From assembly GCA_028284675.1 (NCBI GenBank), contig JANQRI010000042.1, positions 1 to 64,000 of the forward strand: a stretch of 64,000 nt of DNA. The letters run 5' to 3'. Origin of the DNA: Gammaproteobacteria bacterium. Its GTDB lineage: Bacteria > Pseudomonadota > Gammaproteobacteria > HTCC5015. Numbering within the stretch: position 1 is the first letter of the stretch; the number at the start of each line of letters is the position of its first letter. Of the stretch, positions 26,535 through 34,998 are shown piece after piece. Below the pieces are notes generated by a model that saw only the letters and a list, made by a program, of their open reading frames with translations, was not told the DNA's origin and did not search any database. A program made the translations under genes and the position numbers.

Positions 26535-27611
26535 TTATTTGTTCAGTATTTTTTTGTAACGCGACTTTAAAAAAACATATGTTTTATATACCGCTTTTTG
26601 CAATGCAACCGGCAGGCATGCAAAAAACAGAAACGCCCAACGCTTCGTATGAGCCGGCCTAAGCATCAGACTTTTCCACAAATTGGAACGCGCCTGCGCC
26701 ATCTTGCCCTGATCAAGCAAAGAAGTACCCAGCCAGCCATACGCATTGGCATGCGCATTTTTAATTGCCTCCCTGGACAAGCCCTCGGGTATCGGGTCCT
26801 GCTTCAAAGCTTTATCCATTGTGCGCAAATAATTGGTCGCCATAAATGAGTGCTTGGACGCATGTGTTAACTGATCTTCGCCACCGACCTGATACTTGAT
26901 ACTTGGAACATCAATCAACGCCACCGGGCCTTCACGGCATGTTCGTATATGAAAATCATGATCTTCGCCGGAAACCGCAAGTTCCTCATCAAATTCAGGT
27001 ACTGTTTTAAAGCAATCACTTCTTATCAGTACCGTAGGAGTATGGACAAAGTTAGCTACAATAATTTTCGGATATAGCGAACCATATGAAAGACTGCCCC
27101 CTTTCACCAGATCACCAAACTCCGGAGCAATATTCTCAAGTTCGTAGTTTTCATCAAACAGCTGACCATCCGGTAATTGATCATATGCAGGATACATTGT
27201 TCTCAAATACCTGGACTGCTGCGTATTCCCTAAAGAATCCACTGCTTCCATATCCGTCCAACACATAACTGCTTCGGGCAGAAAGCGCATGCACTTAAGC
27301 TGCAACTCCAGCTTAAATGGTTTCCACTCATCATCAGAATCTAAAAATGTAATATAGTCCCCGCGGGCCTGGTGTAAGCCGCGATTTCTTGCAGCCGACA
27401 CACCAGCGTTTTCCTGATAAGAATAATGAACGCGCTTATCGTTGCCGTATTTACGCTGAATTGCCGCATCAGTACCGTCAGTGGAACCATCATCAATCAC
27501 GATTACCTCAACATCCTGATGACTTTGATTCAGCACACTGTCTATCGCACCAAGCACCTGACGCGCGCGATTATAAGTAGGAATCACCACGCTCACGAAC
27601 TCACCGGACAT
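26535..27611 (-). CDS. Family 2 glycosyltransferase
   Basis: This 358-aa GT-A enzyme has the N-terminal 'VSVVIPTYNRARQV', the nucleotide-binding DDGSTDGTD, 'NAGVSAARNRG' and the DXD-type FLDSDDEW. The C-terminal ~100 residues are helical with a basic tail (KSRYKKILNK). The ATG at 27611 follows GGAGGG with a 7-nt spacer, so the 57-residue upstream extension of the frame is rejected. Its product is probably part of a surface polysaccharide or glycolipid; donor and acceptor are unknown. It lies 72 bp upstream of the GH123-like lipoprotein gene on the same strand. Confidence 0.92.
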   Translation of the reverse strand: MSGEFVSVVIPTYNRARQVLGAIDSVLNQSHQDVEVIVIDDGSTDGTDAAIQRKYGNDKRVHYSYQENAGVSAARNRGLHQARGDYITFLDSDDEWKPFKLELQLKCMRFLPEAVMCWTDMEAVDSLGNTQQSRYLRTMYPAYDQLPDGQLFDENYELENIAPEFGDLVKGGSLSYGSLYPKIIVANFVHTPTVLIRSDCFKTVPEFDEELAVSGEDHDFHIRTCREGPVALIDVPSIKYQVGGEDQLTHASKHSFMATNYLRTMDKALKQDPIPEGLSREAIKNAHANAYGWLGTSLLDQGKMAQARSNLWKSLMLRPAHTKRWAFLFFACLPVALQKAVYKTYVFLKSRYKKILNK

Positions 27612-28171
27612 TGTTCTCCCTCCATGGCTCATGTCAGTATTATTGAGCACATTAATATTTGCCAAGATATTGGGCGTCTCTAAAATAATCTTTTTGTCCG
27701 CTGGCGGTGCTGCAGGCGTACTCGAATGCTCATGTACCGCTTGCACACTACGTTTCTCCGTGCACTCGCGCCTACCCAGCAAAAAATCTAAATTTTTAGA
27801 GGCACCCTAAAGTTTAGTTAAAATTATGATGCGCAAAACAATTAACGCACGCTAATTTATATAATACGGCAGACTGAGCAATTTGGATGCCTGCCAGGAT
27901 TTCCCGCCCTACAACCGGCTAATCCCTGCGCGGCCCGCATTTTAACAAAAGCTTAGAACCTGTCTTATATTATCTTGCGACTGCAGGGTATTATGAGACA
28001 GGTTCCAATAAATTAATATAGCGTATTAGTGTTACACCCGCACTAAATACTTGTGATAAAACGATTTTTTACCCTAAAGTGTAAAACAAACCGACACTTC
28101 GGCATGTTCAATCAATTCACGCCCTGAAAATAAAACAGCTTATACAAACTCCGGAAATCTTCGGATACCTT
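27612..28171. other. Intergenic region between glycosyltransferase and DUF3570 genes
   Basis: No convincing gene is present. The glycosyltransferase frame stays open to 27782 but without family similarity. An imperfect inverted repeat lies at 27956-28005. The rest is AT-rich with no recognisable terminator after the DUF3570 gene. Confidence 0.6.
27956..28005. repeat. Inverted repeat with GAACCTGTCT arms
   Basis: gaacctgtcttat (27956-27968) faces atgagacaggttc (27993-28005), matching at 12 of 13 positions. A degenerate relative, aatgagataggttct, occurs at about 37938-37952 and a looser one (gagcctgtttacac) at about 41698. This looks like a short dispersed element, possibly a transposon-end remnant. 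Confidence 0.5.
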
Positions 28172-29467
28172 TCACCAGAAGATGTAGTTGAATTGAACAA
28201 TTACCGCTTTGGTATCCGGCACAATTTGCCGGCCCGCCAGAAAGCCGAGCTGACTGCCGGCACTCGGTTTATTATCCTGACTGATATACTCAAGCCGCAC
28301 TTCGAACGGTTTATCATTTTTGCGCACGGTGACATATTTTATACCCAGTGTTACCGCATCCATCTCACTTAAACGATAATCCGCACTGACAAATTCAGGA
28401 ACCGGTTCATTACTTAATAGATTAGTGCGATAAAATGATGCTGCCTGCTGCCGATAAAAACGAATTCGTGGTTGCCAGTAACGGCGACTGTTTTTTTCCG
28501 GCTTAATGGAGTAACGAAGATCCAGCGTATGCGAGCGTACACTCCAGTCATCACTATAATAACGGTACCCAATATCGATAGCATCACGCTTGAAATGATG
28601 CAGCGTTTTCCAATAAAGACTGCGCCGACTCCTTTCGTCAGGCCTGTTTTCAAAAATATTATCAAACGGCTCACCAAAACGTGGACCGGAAACCGCATTA
28701 ATAATACTGATAAACTTAAAAGGGTCGGTATGATAGCCACTGGATTCACTGTAAGACAGGTTAAATTGCATTAAAGTACGCGGCCCCAGAGTTTGACCAA
28801 GACCCAGCACTAAATCCGCCTGACTGCGCTCTTCGACCTCACCCTGCCGGTTCTGCGGCTGGCCGGAAGGAATCATAGCCGTCGCAAGCGGAACCGGCAC
28901 CCCGCCTTCCGGGTCCAACCTGTTGCCTTCCACTGCAAGCCCGAGGCTTAATGTCGTATTTTTTTGATTCAAATCATATGCGAATGAACCGTTAAACCCC
29001 AATGAAATAAAATCATATTCATACGATGCACTACCGCCATATATCATGCGCAAACTATCATTGATTGTTTTTTCGTAAGCGGCATCAACTGCAACACGGG
29101 CATCCATAAAAGTATCATCGACCGGGAGCTTACCCGGGTCAATTGTATAACTGCCAACACCTGAGGGGCGGGTAAACGTTTGCGGCTGACTGCTTGGCAT
29201 CGCTCCTGTTGGACTCGCACCGGTAATCACATCAACAACAAATTTAAGCTGTATACGATCACCATCCGGTAATAATTTACTCGTTTTAATAACCGGCTCA
29301 ACTGCTTCCGTTCTGCGCCCACGTTCTACATATAACAATAATGCTGAGTCTGTTTCCCAACCGGAATCATTTTCAGCTGCTGCGACCGTATTACCAAGCA
29401 ACGTACAAGTAGCTGCCGACAATGCCGCGCATAACTGTGTTTCCTGCGATACTTTTGCGATCAACAT
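28172..29467 (-). CDS. DUF3570 family outer-membrane beta-barrel protein
   Basis: The 431-aa protein has an N-terminal signal (cleaved near TVAAAEN) and then alternating amphipathic strands through to a C-terminal FNYIFW, ending in the aromatic residue typical of barrels inserted by BAM. The N-terminal part ('DRIQLKFVVDVITGASPTGA') is the DUF3570 signature. Its start overlaps the DUF4266 stop as TGATG, which indicates translational coupling. The function of the family is unknown. The pair usually occurs with a thioredoxin-like protein and an ApbE-type flavin transferase, neither of which is seen here. Confidence 0.88.
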   Translation of the reverse strand: MLIAKVSQETQLCAALSAATCTLLGNTVAAAENDSGWETDSALLLYVERGRRTEAVEPVIKTSKLLPDGDRIQLKFVVDVITGASPTGAMPSSQPQTFTRPSGVGSYTIDPGKLPVDDTFMDARVAVDAAYEKTINDSLRMIYGGSASYEYDFISLGFNGSFAYDLNQKNTTLSLGLAVEGNRLDPEGGVPVPLATAMIPSGQPQNRQGEVEERSQADLVLGLGQTLGPRTLMQFNLSYSESSGYHTDPFKFISIINAVSGPRFGEPFDNIFENRPDERSRRSLYWKTLHHFKRDAIDIGYRYYSDDWSVRSHTLDLRYSIKPEKNSRRYWQPRIRFYRQQAASFYRTNLLSNEPVPEFVSADYRLSEMDAVTLGIKYVTVRKNDKPFEVRLEYISQDNKPSAGSQLGFLAGRQIVPDTKAVIVQFNYIFW

Positions 29468-29691
29468 CAGTTACAACCACAACCGCCTGCGGCAAACCCT
29501 GCGCCGCCACTAGAGGATTCCTTGCTAAAATAAATATGCTCATCAAACCCGGTATCAAAAGGGTGACGCAATTGCATTTCCGGCTTTGCCAGCCAGTCAC
29601 GCTCCCAGGGCTGTACTGGTGATTGACTGCACCCCCATAACCCGCAAAAGCACAGCACCCACAAGATCATTTTTTGTTTAACTGTATGCAC
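29467..29691 (-). CDS. DUF4266 family small lipoprotein
   Basis: This 74-aa lipoprotein has its lipobox at CGLWGC (Cys21). Next come PWERDWLAKPEM and 'GFDEHIYFSKESSSGG', the DUF4266 pattern. It ends in a Gly/Cys-rich tail (AGGCGCN), typical of the family and suggestive of a metal or redox role. It is the first gene of a two-gene unit with DUF3570. Confidence 0.88.
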   Translation of the reverse strand: MHTVKQKMILWVLCFCGLWGCSQSPVQPWERDWLAKPEMQLRHPFDTGFDEHIYFSKESSSGGAGFAAGGCGCN

Positions 29692-30143
29692 AATATTCTC
29701 CAGGCATGAGCCTCGCCTAAAACCATAACATCAATAATTCACTTGTTTTCGAGCAGATGATCACATTTTTTTGCAAAAAATAACTTCAGGCAGGTTAGCA
29801 ACATCACAGGTAAAACACTTATAAATAGTTGGTTTTTTACAAGCTTAAGTTGATTATCACAACTACCGCGTTAAAGCGCTTAAAATTTTAATACGACATA
29901 AATCCACTTCAAAAAACAGTTGCTTTAATAAAAACATTCAGGCCTTTCTAAAAAATCACCATTATCTTTTTTCACTTTGAATCTTTATAAAGAGTCGTGC
30001 CTCACTTTTATAAACCTTATAAACCGGCATTAATGCGAACCGCCATACCCATAGCAAATTACATCAGTACCAAATCCAAATACATTACAGCAGCATTCGC
30101 ATTTTTATCGCAGATACGCTAAAGAAATTTATTCGTTTTGCCG
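29692..30143. other. AT-rich intergenic region between divergent genes
   Basis: About 450 bp without a gene, very AT-rich. It must contain promoters for the minus-strand DUF4266-DUF3570 unit and the plus-strand gene at 30144. I see no strong consensus promoter and no repeats worth naming. Confidence 0.5.
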
Positions 30144-30680
30144 ATGTCATATATAATTATGACAGTTTTATTACACTCAAAAAATCCTGCTCGCGTCTTA
30201 TATATCAACAATATCAGATCCATTATAAAACGCGCTATTTTGCTAACACTGCTACTGGCAACCAGCCATTACAGCAGCGCAAACGAGCATTCCGCTTGCG
30301 TTAATCCAGACTATTTCTACCGACACCACTCACCGGCAGAACTCAGAGCCATTGCCGACACCTGCATATCCGGCAATTATGCGCAGCTTTATTACAACCG
30401 CGCATATCATATTGAACTGCTCAGCGATGCGACAAGTTTTTCCCGACTCACTGGCAACACATCCGCGCGCAATGAGGCGGTACTGCTTTCTTACCAGCTA
30501 TACATTGCAATGATTGAAGAGCTTGCTCCGTTATGGTATCCGGACAAGTCCACACGCATTGACTTTCTTAATATGAATTACCGGCTACGTGGTGAAATAA
30601 CTGAGCTGCGACTGGATGGATACAATACAACTGCCGACCAACTTGAACAACGGACACTGATAAAATTGAAAAAATATTGA
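30144..30680 (+). CDS. Secreted hypothetical protein
   Basis: I do not recognise this 178-aa protein. A hydrophobic segment (AILLTLLLATSHYSSA, ~residues 30-46) preceded by a basic region looks like a signal peptide with a long n-region. The mature part is helical, with two Cys (CVNPDYFY, DTCISGN) that could pair and aromatic-rich helices. The frame opens with TTG at 30138; ATGs at 30144 and 30159 are both possible and no ribosome-binding site decides. A strong terminator follows. Confidence 0.7.
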   Translation: MSYIIMTVLLHSKNPARVLYINNIRSIIKRAILLTLLLATSHYSSANEHSACVNPDYFYRHHSPAELRAIADTCISGNYAQLYYNRAYHIELLSDATSFSRLTGNTSARNEAVLLSYQLYIAMIEELAPLWYPDKSTRIDFLNMNYRLRGEITELRLDGYNTTADQLEQRTLIKLKKY

Positions 30681-30702
30681 ACAGTGAGTTAAACGAATTT
30701 TA

Positions 30703-30737
30703 AAACAAAAAACCCGCTGCAAGCGGGTTTTTTGTTT
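30703..30737. terminator. Bidirectional rho-independent terminator
   Basis: A perfect 16-bp stem (AAACAAAAAACCCGCT / AGCGGGTTTTTTGTTT) with a 3-nt loop (gca). It lies between the convergent genes ending at 30680 and 30758, and the A and T runs on both sides allow it to serve both. Confidence 0.92.
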
Positions 30738-30757
30738 CCATGCCAAAGAACAGCGTA

Positions 30758-31324
30758 TTAACGATAATAATAACGCCCGCCTAATGCGAAAGTATCCACG
30801 TCACCACCCAAAGTAAAAGAACCACCAACTGAAAAACTGTCGTTTATAAAATACTCAGCACCTACCTGAAAAAAAGTATCGTCATCATCGACATCAACAT
30901 AATTTGCGGTGGCACGCACTTCAACGTTCGGTGTCACATAACCACGCCCACCAAAAGCGAGACCGAAACCGTTTTCATCACCCACAACGTCTATATCAGT
31001 ATTTATAAATACTGCTTCCCCGATAAGATCAACATTTTTCTTAAACGGATAGATATAACCCCCACCCAGGCGAAGCACTGATGCATCGATACCAAAATCA
31101 AACTCTATATCCTGATAATCACCCAGTAGATAGAATTCTTTGTTTAACCGGTAGGAGCCGCCGATCTGGATACCGTCACCATCGATATTTGTATCATCAA
31201 TTTCAGTATCAACATATCTGACGTCTACATAATCATATTGAAGTTTAGCTGCAATCGCGCTTGGTGAAACAAGCCATCCGAATAAACTAAGCGCAGTAAC
31301 AATAAACTTTGGCCCGATAGACAT
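30758..31324 (-). CDS. Small outer-membrane beta-barrel protein
   Basis: The 188-aa protein has a signal peptide cleaved near SPSAIAA. It then shows about eight alternating strands (KLQYDYVDVRYV, GIQIGGSYRL, FYLLGDYQDI, VLRLGGGYIYPF and so on), acidic Asp-rich loops and a C-terminal FALGGRYYYR. It fits an eight-stranded OmpA/OmpX-like barrel. The Asp-rich loops (TEIDDTNIDGDG, VDVDDDD) could bind cations. A gaggaa ribosome-binding site precedes the ATG. Function unknown. Confidence 0.85.
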   Translation of the reverse strand: MSIGPKFIVTALSLFGWLVSPSAIAAKLQYDYVDVRYVDTEIDDTNIDGDGIQIGGSYRLNKEFYLLGDYQDIEFDFGIDASVLRLGGGYIYPFKKNVDLIGEAVFINTDIDVVGDENGFGLAFGGRGYVTPNVEVRATANYVDVDDDDTFFQVGAEYFINDSFSVGGSFTLGGDVDTFALGGRYYYR

Positions 31325-31735
31325 AAGTGTTTCCTCTTATTACATTATTGGTATGTGTGGCCGAATTCTATATACCTTATTAAAAGCGTCAAGCGAAACC
31401 CGTCGCATTCTTAAGTATGGCGCACTGAACGTACGCAGAAAACGGTTCGTCGGTTTTGGCTTCCTCGGTCTCCGTTCCAGACTCGACTCTAACACCTGTA
31501 TCCCTTCCTCCCTCCATGAGGTCGTAATTCCTCCTTGCCGGAAGTCTTGTATTTTTCCCCTGCCTTTAATGAGCAAAGCGCAACAAAACCCTGCGCCAAA
31601 AACGCCTGACTCCAAAACGGGTTAATTCTGAAGGCCAACCAGAGAATGTGAATAACTGACATTCAACCAAAAAGTTAAACAAAAAACCCCGAGATAAAAT
31701 TCAACCCAAAAGTTGAATATAGGATGCCAAACCTG
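31325..31735. other. Intergenic region without convincing gene
   Basis: Overlapping open frames exist on both strands (about 31340-31625), but they lack ribosome-binding sites and recognisable features and are rich in Arg and Ser like shadow frames. A small inverted repeat (ATTCAAC-ccaaaa-GTTGAAT) lies at 31699-31718, near the 3' end of the methyltransferase gene. Confidence 0.5.
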
Positions 31736-32485
31736 TTATACCGCCGAAGGAACCGCCAGATACGCTATATCAGGATAATCACCGCTTGCTTCAACAACCA
31801 GGTTTGGGTAGTAATCCCGCCACTCCCGAATACAGGACTGCTCATGCTTACGCTCACTGTCATCCAGGAATATCCTGTGCTCATCCGCCAAATACGGCAA
31901 CAGCTCCAATAACGCCCCACGCCTTCCAACCAATTTTGCCATCGGTGCGTCAATCAACACGAAATCGAAAGACTTTCGAAAAGCCTCTAAATTAAAATTA
32001 AACCACCAATAAGGCTTGCCGTTAGGTGCCTGCTTGCGCGTGAAATCACATTGCTGAATCTGTATACGCTTCGCACAAGGCAAACCGTCAATCAGATAAC
32101 GAACATAATCAATAGAACCGGCATGATTCTCCAGCGACAACAGCTTGAAATCATACCGCTCGGCAAGTGCAGCAAATACCGCTGTTGATGCGCCACACCC
32201 CACCTCCAACACATAGTCGGGCGGATTCTGCTCAATCTGCTCAATTAAAAACGCAAATTTATGCTGCTTCAGCGTCAACGGCCCCCACCATAACCGGTCA
32301 GGGATCAAGCCCAACTCCTTAAGTTTCTCCAACAGAGATTGCGAAGGTTGACGGTTAAGGTGTTTTTTACGCTTTGCATCCACCCAAACATCCGCTCGCA
32401 CGAATGTGCTTTGGATAAAATCAACATAGCGGGTATACCAAAGATCTGATATTTTTTCTGATTTAGGACCTTTACTTACAATCAT
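31736..32485 (-). CDS. SAM-dependent methyltransferase-like protein
   Basis: The 249-aa protein has a class I methyltransferase core: motif I YVLEVGCGASTAVFAAL (~residues 92-108), an acidic loop LLSLENHAGS and motif IV FDFVLIDAPM. It then has 'LPYLADEHRIFLDD'. It resembles methyltransferase_24-type enzymes, often in glycan clusters. The N-terminal ~80 residues (basic, with LWYTRYVDFIQ) are not recognised. Substrate unknown; the neighbouring glycan genes suggest a sugar or lipid. Confidence 0.82.
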   Translation of the reverse strand: MIVSKGPKSEKISDLWYTRYVDFIQSTFVRADVWVDAKRKKHLNRQPSQSLLEKLKELGLIPDRLWWGPLTLKQHKFAFLIEQIEQNPPDYVLEVGCGASTAVFAALAERYDFKLLSLENHAGSIDYVRYLIDGLPCAKRIQIQQCDFTRKQAPNGKPYWWFNFNLEAFRKSFDFVLIDAPMAKLVGRRGALLELLPYLADEHRIFLDDSERKHEQSCIREWRDYYPNLVVEASGDYPDIAYLAVPSAV

Positions 32486-32755
32486 TTTTTTACCAAACGC
32501 ACTTTAACTCTGTTGACCAAACCAACAAAATAACATGAAAAACATCTTTCGACAGCATAGCTAATGATTTTAAACAAACCGGAGCACCCAGTATTTGATG
32601 CATCGCTGTAAGATATTCCCGATTTATGATAGTTTGCACCTCGTAACAATACTTGCTTATCAACGATCAGGTTAACTGCATAAACCCAGAGACCCGCATG
32701 GATAAGCACATGAGTTTCAATCACAATAACCAACATTTAATTCGAAAAAAACTGA

Positions 32756-33706
32756 ATGCAATTATTCCGCATCATATTGGCGGCTTCCGGGCTTGCCTTT
32801 TTTGCTTATCTTATAAGCCAACAGGACACTTCGTCACTTATCGACGCAATCCTATCCCTCGGTTGGGGGCTGATATACCTGTGCCTGTTGCACTGCATGC
32901 CGCTGACACTGAACGCACTAAGCTGGCAATCATTGCTGCACGGTACTGAAAAACCAGATTTTCTTAACTTGCTACGTATTCGCTGGATCGGGCAGTCAGT
33001 AAATACTTTACTACCGGTCGCTCAGGTTGGTGGGGATTTATTGCGTGCCAATCTTTTAAAGCGCCATTGCCCGAAGAATAATATAGCGGGTGCTTCGGTT
33101 GTCGTCGATTTCACACTGGGAATATTGTCACAGCTGGTATTTACTTTTCTCGGCGTAATTATGCTGATACAAAATATGAATCTGTTCAGCTCTCAGGTAT
33201 TGATCGCGGGGGGGATTATTACCGCCCTTATTTTATTTTTTTTATATCTGCAACAACGCGGACTTTTTCAAAAAAGCACGTTTATTTTTGCCCCGCTTAT
33301 TCCCAAAGAACTGAAAAGAAAACTAGCAGACAGCGCATATGATATGGATTCAGCCATAAAAAAACTATACCGACAACGTGCGCCCGTTGTTTACAGCTTC
33401 ACTGCAAAACTTTGTGCATGGTTAATTGGCACGCTGGAAACCTGGTTAGTACTGCATTTGCTTGGCCAGCCCGTTTCGATCAGCGACGCACTGATTCTGG
33501 AAAGCCTGGGCTATGCGGCCAGAAGTTTTGGTTTTTTAATACCTGCAGCAATTGGTATTCAGGAAGGCGCATTTATTCTATTTGGCGGGATGCTGGGATT
33601 AAGCCCAATAACCGCATTAACATTATCTCTCGCAAAACGTGCCCGGGAACTGGCATTGGGTGTACCAGGCCTTATCACCTGGACTTACATCGAAACGAAA
33701 AATTAA
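32756..33706 (+). CDS. Flippase-like / HpnL-type integral membrane protein
   Basis: The 316-aa protein has about seven or eight transmembrane helices and belongs to the LPG-synthase-TM/UPF0104 family (AglD2, HpnL type). Landmarks are 'GQSVNTLLPVAQVGGDLLRA' near residue 80, 'SLGYAARSFGFLIPAAIGIQEGAF' near 255, and a final 'SLAKRARELALGVPGL'. Members move or make polyprenyl- or hopanoid-linked lipids; which applies here is not known. The last 4 bp overlap the convergent glycosyltransferase gene. Confidence 0.87.
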   Translation: MQLFRIILAASGLAFFAYLISQQDTSSLIDAILSLGWGLIYLCLLHCMPLTLNALSWQSLLHGTEKPDFLNLLRIRWIGQSVNTLLPVAQVGGDLLRANLLKRHCPKNNIAGASVVVDFTLGILSQLVFTFLGVIMLIQNMNLFSSQVLIAGGIITALILFFLYLQQRGLFQKSTFIFAPLIPKELKRKLADSAYDMDSAIKKLYRQRAPVVYSFTAKLCAWLIGTLETWLVLHLLGQPVSISDALILESLGYAARSFGFLIPAAIGIQEGAFILFGGMLGLSPITALTLSLAKRARELALGVPGLITWTYIETKN

Positions 33707-34998
33707 TCTGCAGCCAGCAGTTCTCTCTCCGGATAATGACTACTTGGCTGCGATTGCTGTTTAACTTTCTGCCAATAAGGCAACAGGTCCTCTTCCAGCA
33801 CCTGCCGCCAATCCGGCCATCGTGATTCAATATCTGCAGATGCAGCTGCACTCATTTTGCGACAACGCTCCGGGTCAGCAAGCAGACTATCAACCTTATT
33901 TGCCCATACTTTAGGATCTGAGCCATACACCAGGAACCCATCAACTCCATCGTGCTGCACCAGTTGAGCCGCACCACCACTCGCGGAGATAACCGGCGGC
34001 AAACCGGCTGCTTTAGCCTCAACCACGACATTACCGTAAGTTTCCGTCTCTGATGGAAACAAAAATATATCAGAGCTTGCATAATGCCAGGCAAGATCCT
34101 GCTGCGGCAAATGGCCGGCAAACGTTATATGCTCACCCAATATTGTTTTAACAGACTGTGCATCCGGCCCCTCGCCGATCATCACAGCATGAACCGCACG
34201 CCCCTGATCAAGCAGGTGTTTTACGGTTTCGGCAAACAGTATTATATTTTTGCATGCATCCAGGCGGCCAACGAAAAGCAATACTTTTTTCTCCGGTGCA
34301 ATCCCATATTCATGCCGCAAACGCTCACCATCCCGCCGCCTGGCTGCAAATAATTCCTTGTTAATACCGCGCCTTAGAAAAGAAAGCCGCCCTTTCGGCA
34401 ACACCCCGGACACCTGCTCATATTCTTCAGGCTGCGACACAAATACATGTTTGCACTGACTCCAATGCATGGCCAACTGCCTGCGCATTTTGTCGGCGCG
34501 GCGCACATCCAGCTGCAACTTATCCAAAAGCAGCTTTGTAAACAGTGACTCACCAAAATACTTTTTTACCAACGATGCAACCGATACCTGGGTATACTTA
34601 GGCACATCGGTATGAATCGAGCTGACGAGTGGCTTTTGCCCGTTGCGACAATAACGCAAAGCGGTTTTACCAAATGCAAATAACGGGTGTGTTGTATGAA
34701 TGATGTCATAATCATCAAAATAAGCCGGCAATCGCCGGTTATAGCCGGCCAAATCGGTATGATCGGCGACATCACCGAGGAACGGGATACGTTCCGTGCT
34801 GAACACCGGCTTATGAAACACATAACGCACATTCTCGGCAATGCTCTGCTCGGCTTCCCGGTCACCGAGAAAATGCAAACTCAAAAACAGATGCTCCGGT
34901 ATCTCCGTGGCGGCAGCCGCAAATTTCTCCCAGCTTTTTACATGACCGCCGGCTCCTTCCCTGCGCCGTAAGTCGATCATCACACCGACTTTCAACAT
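33703..34998 (-). CDS. Family 4 glycosyltransferase
   Basis: This 431-aa GT-B enzyme has an N-terminal domain opening with KVGVMIDLRRREGAGGH and a C-terminal domain with VLLFVGRLDACKN, 'SSDIFLFPSETETYGNVVVEA' and AAGLPPVIS; the E(x7)E motif lies in the donor site. The lysine of the usual GR..xxKN is present. The start overlaps the glnS stop as TGATG, so it is likely translated from the glnS message. It probably modifies a cell-envelope lipid or glycan. Confidence 0.9.
   Translation of the reverse strand: MLKVGVMIDLRRREGAGGHVKSWEKFAAAATEIPEHLFLSLHFLGDREAEQSIAENVRYVFHKPVFSTERIPFLGDVADHTDLAGYNRRLPAYFDDYDIIHTTHPLFAFGKTALRYCRNGQKPLVSSIHTDVPKYTQVSVASLVKKYFGESLFTKLLLDKLQLDVRRADKMRRQLAMHWSQCKHVFVSQPEEYEQVSGVLPKGRLSFLRRGINKELFAARRRDGERLRHEYGIAPEKKVLLFVGRLDACKNIILFAETVKHLLDQGRAVHAVMIGEGPDAQSVKTILGEHITFAGHLPQQDLAWHYASSDIFLFPSETETYGNVVVEAKAAGLPPVISASGGAAQLVQHDGVDGFLVYGSDPKVWANKVDSLLADPERCRKMSAAASADIESRWPDWRQVLEEDLLPYWQKVKQQSQPSSHYPERELLAAD

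Noticed and set aside
31340..31625. Overlapping ~90-aa frames on both strands between the beta-barrel and methyltransferase genes
   Set aside because: Neither has a ribosome-binding site or family similarity that I can see, and both fall in the same DNA. I leave the region as intergenic.
32482..32736. 84-aa minus-strand frame upstream of the methyltransferase gene
   Set aside because: No Shine-Dalgarno sequence or family; composition fits AT-rich intergenic DNA with promoters for the divergent genes.
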